Below, piece after piece: positions 62,921-64,000 of a stretch of DNA of 64,000 nt. Where the stretch lies: positions 1,320,138 to 1,384,137 of the forward strand of contig NW_019091368.1 of assembly GCF_001949145.1 (NCBI RefSeq). Reading direction: 5' to 3'. This DNA comes from Acanthaster planci. Taxonomy: Eukaryota; Echinodermata; Asteroidea; Valvatida; Acanthasteridae. Position 1 is the first letter of the stretch. Each line of letters opens with the position of its first letter. The notes beneath the pieces were generated by a model that had not been told where the DNA came from, made no database searches, and saw nothing but the letters and a program-made list of their open reading frames with translations. Position numbers and translations under genes: made by a program.

Positions 62921-63785
62921 GGGTATGGGACAGTTGAGTTCTTTAACCTCAAAGAACGATGCGCAAGACTCAGCTTCCCAAAATTTGTGTCAAAACTACC
63001 GCATACTGTTACTCTAAAATCTCCTAAAGTTTCAGCTCCTGATGAAATAAAATGCACTGTGGCGATACCGGGAAAAATATCAGGGCGGATTATGTGGGCC
63101 CCCCGGCTCTTTTAGGGTTACGCAGAGGAGGAGAAAGCCGCCCCAGCATTCCATGGTCCAAAGTAACCTAGTTATTTCAGGGTTAAGTGATAATATATTT
63201 GACACGAATTTTGAATTCCCATGTTTGCTAGAAATAGGGTTAGCCTGCGCTGAGGATTAACTATTCCTAAGCTGTGGTGTACAATCCTCCTTGTACACAG
63301 GGCGACCGGCGGTTGACTCAACGCTGCAGTATTTCGTACCGCAATGTAGGGCCTGCCACTAATGTCAATTTTTAACGTCCCATTATTAATTTTTGTTATT
63401 TGCGTAATTTTCCTTCCTTTTTTGGAAATGAATATCTTTGAGAGCGTTTTTAATTTGTTACTAGTAACGGGCACCAGATGACAAGAAGGCTAATCTTCTT
63501 GTAGTGACCCGATATCCAGTTCTGTTGTTGTGTACCCGGTTCAGACAAGTGCTGGCAGAGTCGACCCAAAATGTTTAAATTTATTTTTGTAATTTTTTGG
63601 GAGTTATTTTAACTCCCACATACTGCTTTAAACTTTAAACATTTTAACTATCATAATTCTCAACTTTGAGTGACCGCTGCAGACCCTAGAACCTATTTTT
63701 AAGGGCAGCAATGACCGATTCCATCTCTGACCGATTGTATTTTTTATTAAACGGTGAATGGGCCGGCCATACGTGCTCAACAAAC

Positions 63786-63900
63786 TTAGGGGGCGAGTTG
63801 GCTAGGGGTGAGTCGGTCAGGGAGCGAGTTGGCTAGGGGGAAAGTTGGCTTGGGGCAAGTTGGTAAAGGGCGAGTCGGCTAGGGGGCGAGTCGGACTTGT
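63786..63900. repeat. degenerate GC-rich minisatellite
   Basis: About seven imperfect units of a GGGCGAGTTGGCTAG-like 14-17-mer in tandem, with variants GTGAGTCGGTCAGG and CAAGTTGGTAAAG. It sits close to the window edge and may belong to a larger array or element. Confidence 0.8.
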
Positions 63901-64000
63901 ATGTTGCTGAAGCGGAATGTCAACTGTCTGACGTTGCCTCCTACGCTAAGGTTGACTGCGACCTTACACAAGAGCATCAACATATTGTTGCCAGCACTAT

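Larger units (their letters stand above)
61226..64000. other. repeat-containing flank, no supported gene
   Basis: Apart from the repeats listed separately I see no exon with recognisable similarity here. The largest open frames are caused by the AAAC microsatellite. Confidence 0.55.

Noticed and set aside
62470-63115. Long open frames on both strands (up to 195 codons)
   Set aside because: They are produced by the (AAAC)n microsatellite at 62,728-62,920, which is open in several frames. No splice structure or similarity supports a gene.

Overview
This is a eukaryotic (animal) genomic window with two recognisable multi-exon protein genes, both on the minus strand, in repeat-rich non-coding DNA. 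Nothing bacterial, viral or CRISPR-like is seen. Codons in the exons, canonical GT/AG splice sites, intron sizes from about 0.3 to 6.7 kb, decayed CR1/Rex-type LINE remnants, TA-flanked MITEs, and a very large number of self-complementary ACATGT/TACCGGTA words suggest a marine deuterostome-type invertebrate. An echinoderm such as a sea star is my best guess; a cephalochordate or another marine invertebrate is not excluded. Bases 1-29 are N.

Layout. 30-13,780: non-coding DNA with dispersed repeats and no gene I can support. 13,783-15,161: a possible 5' end of an unidentified minus-strand gene (promoter-like motifs, a leader with a good splice donor, and a short ATG exon). 15,550-18,180: a decayed non-LTR retrotransposon interrupted by a TA-flanked composite MITE. 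About 18,465-22,739: probable 3' UTR or 3' flank of the first main gene. 22,740-47,156: a 15-coding-exon FERM-domain tyrosine phosphatase of the PTPN21/PTPN14 (Pez) family. The exon phases join without a break to give about 1,292 residues. About 51,590-53,524: probable 3' UTR of the second gene. 53,525-59,440: a complete 5-exon glycine N-methyltransferase (GNMT), 300 residues. 59,441-64,000: flanking DNA with a 0.68-kb foldback element, an (AAAC)n microsatellite and a small minisatellite.

How the genes work. The phosphatase has an N-terminal FERM module, a long disordered linker with a PPPPY motif (the type of site bound by WW proteins in the Hippo/YAP pathway), and a C-terminal PTP domain. 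Its catalytic Cys and Arg are intact, but the WPD-loop acid is Asn. GNMT is a soluble tetrameric enzyme that consumes S-adenosylmethionine to make sarcosine. The two genes are neighbours in tandem orientation; nothing in the sequence says they are functionally linked.

I found no clearly new biological system. The points most worth a second look are the WPN phosphatase loop, a GC-AG intron in the same gene, the nested TA-flanked element inside the LINE, two long foldback elements (one inside a GNMT intron), the unidentified candidate 5' exon, and the pervasive palindromic ACATGT words that are missing from the exons and probable 3' UTRs.
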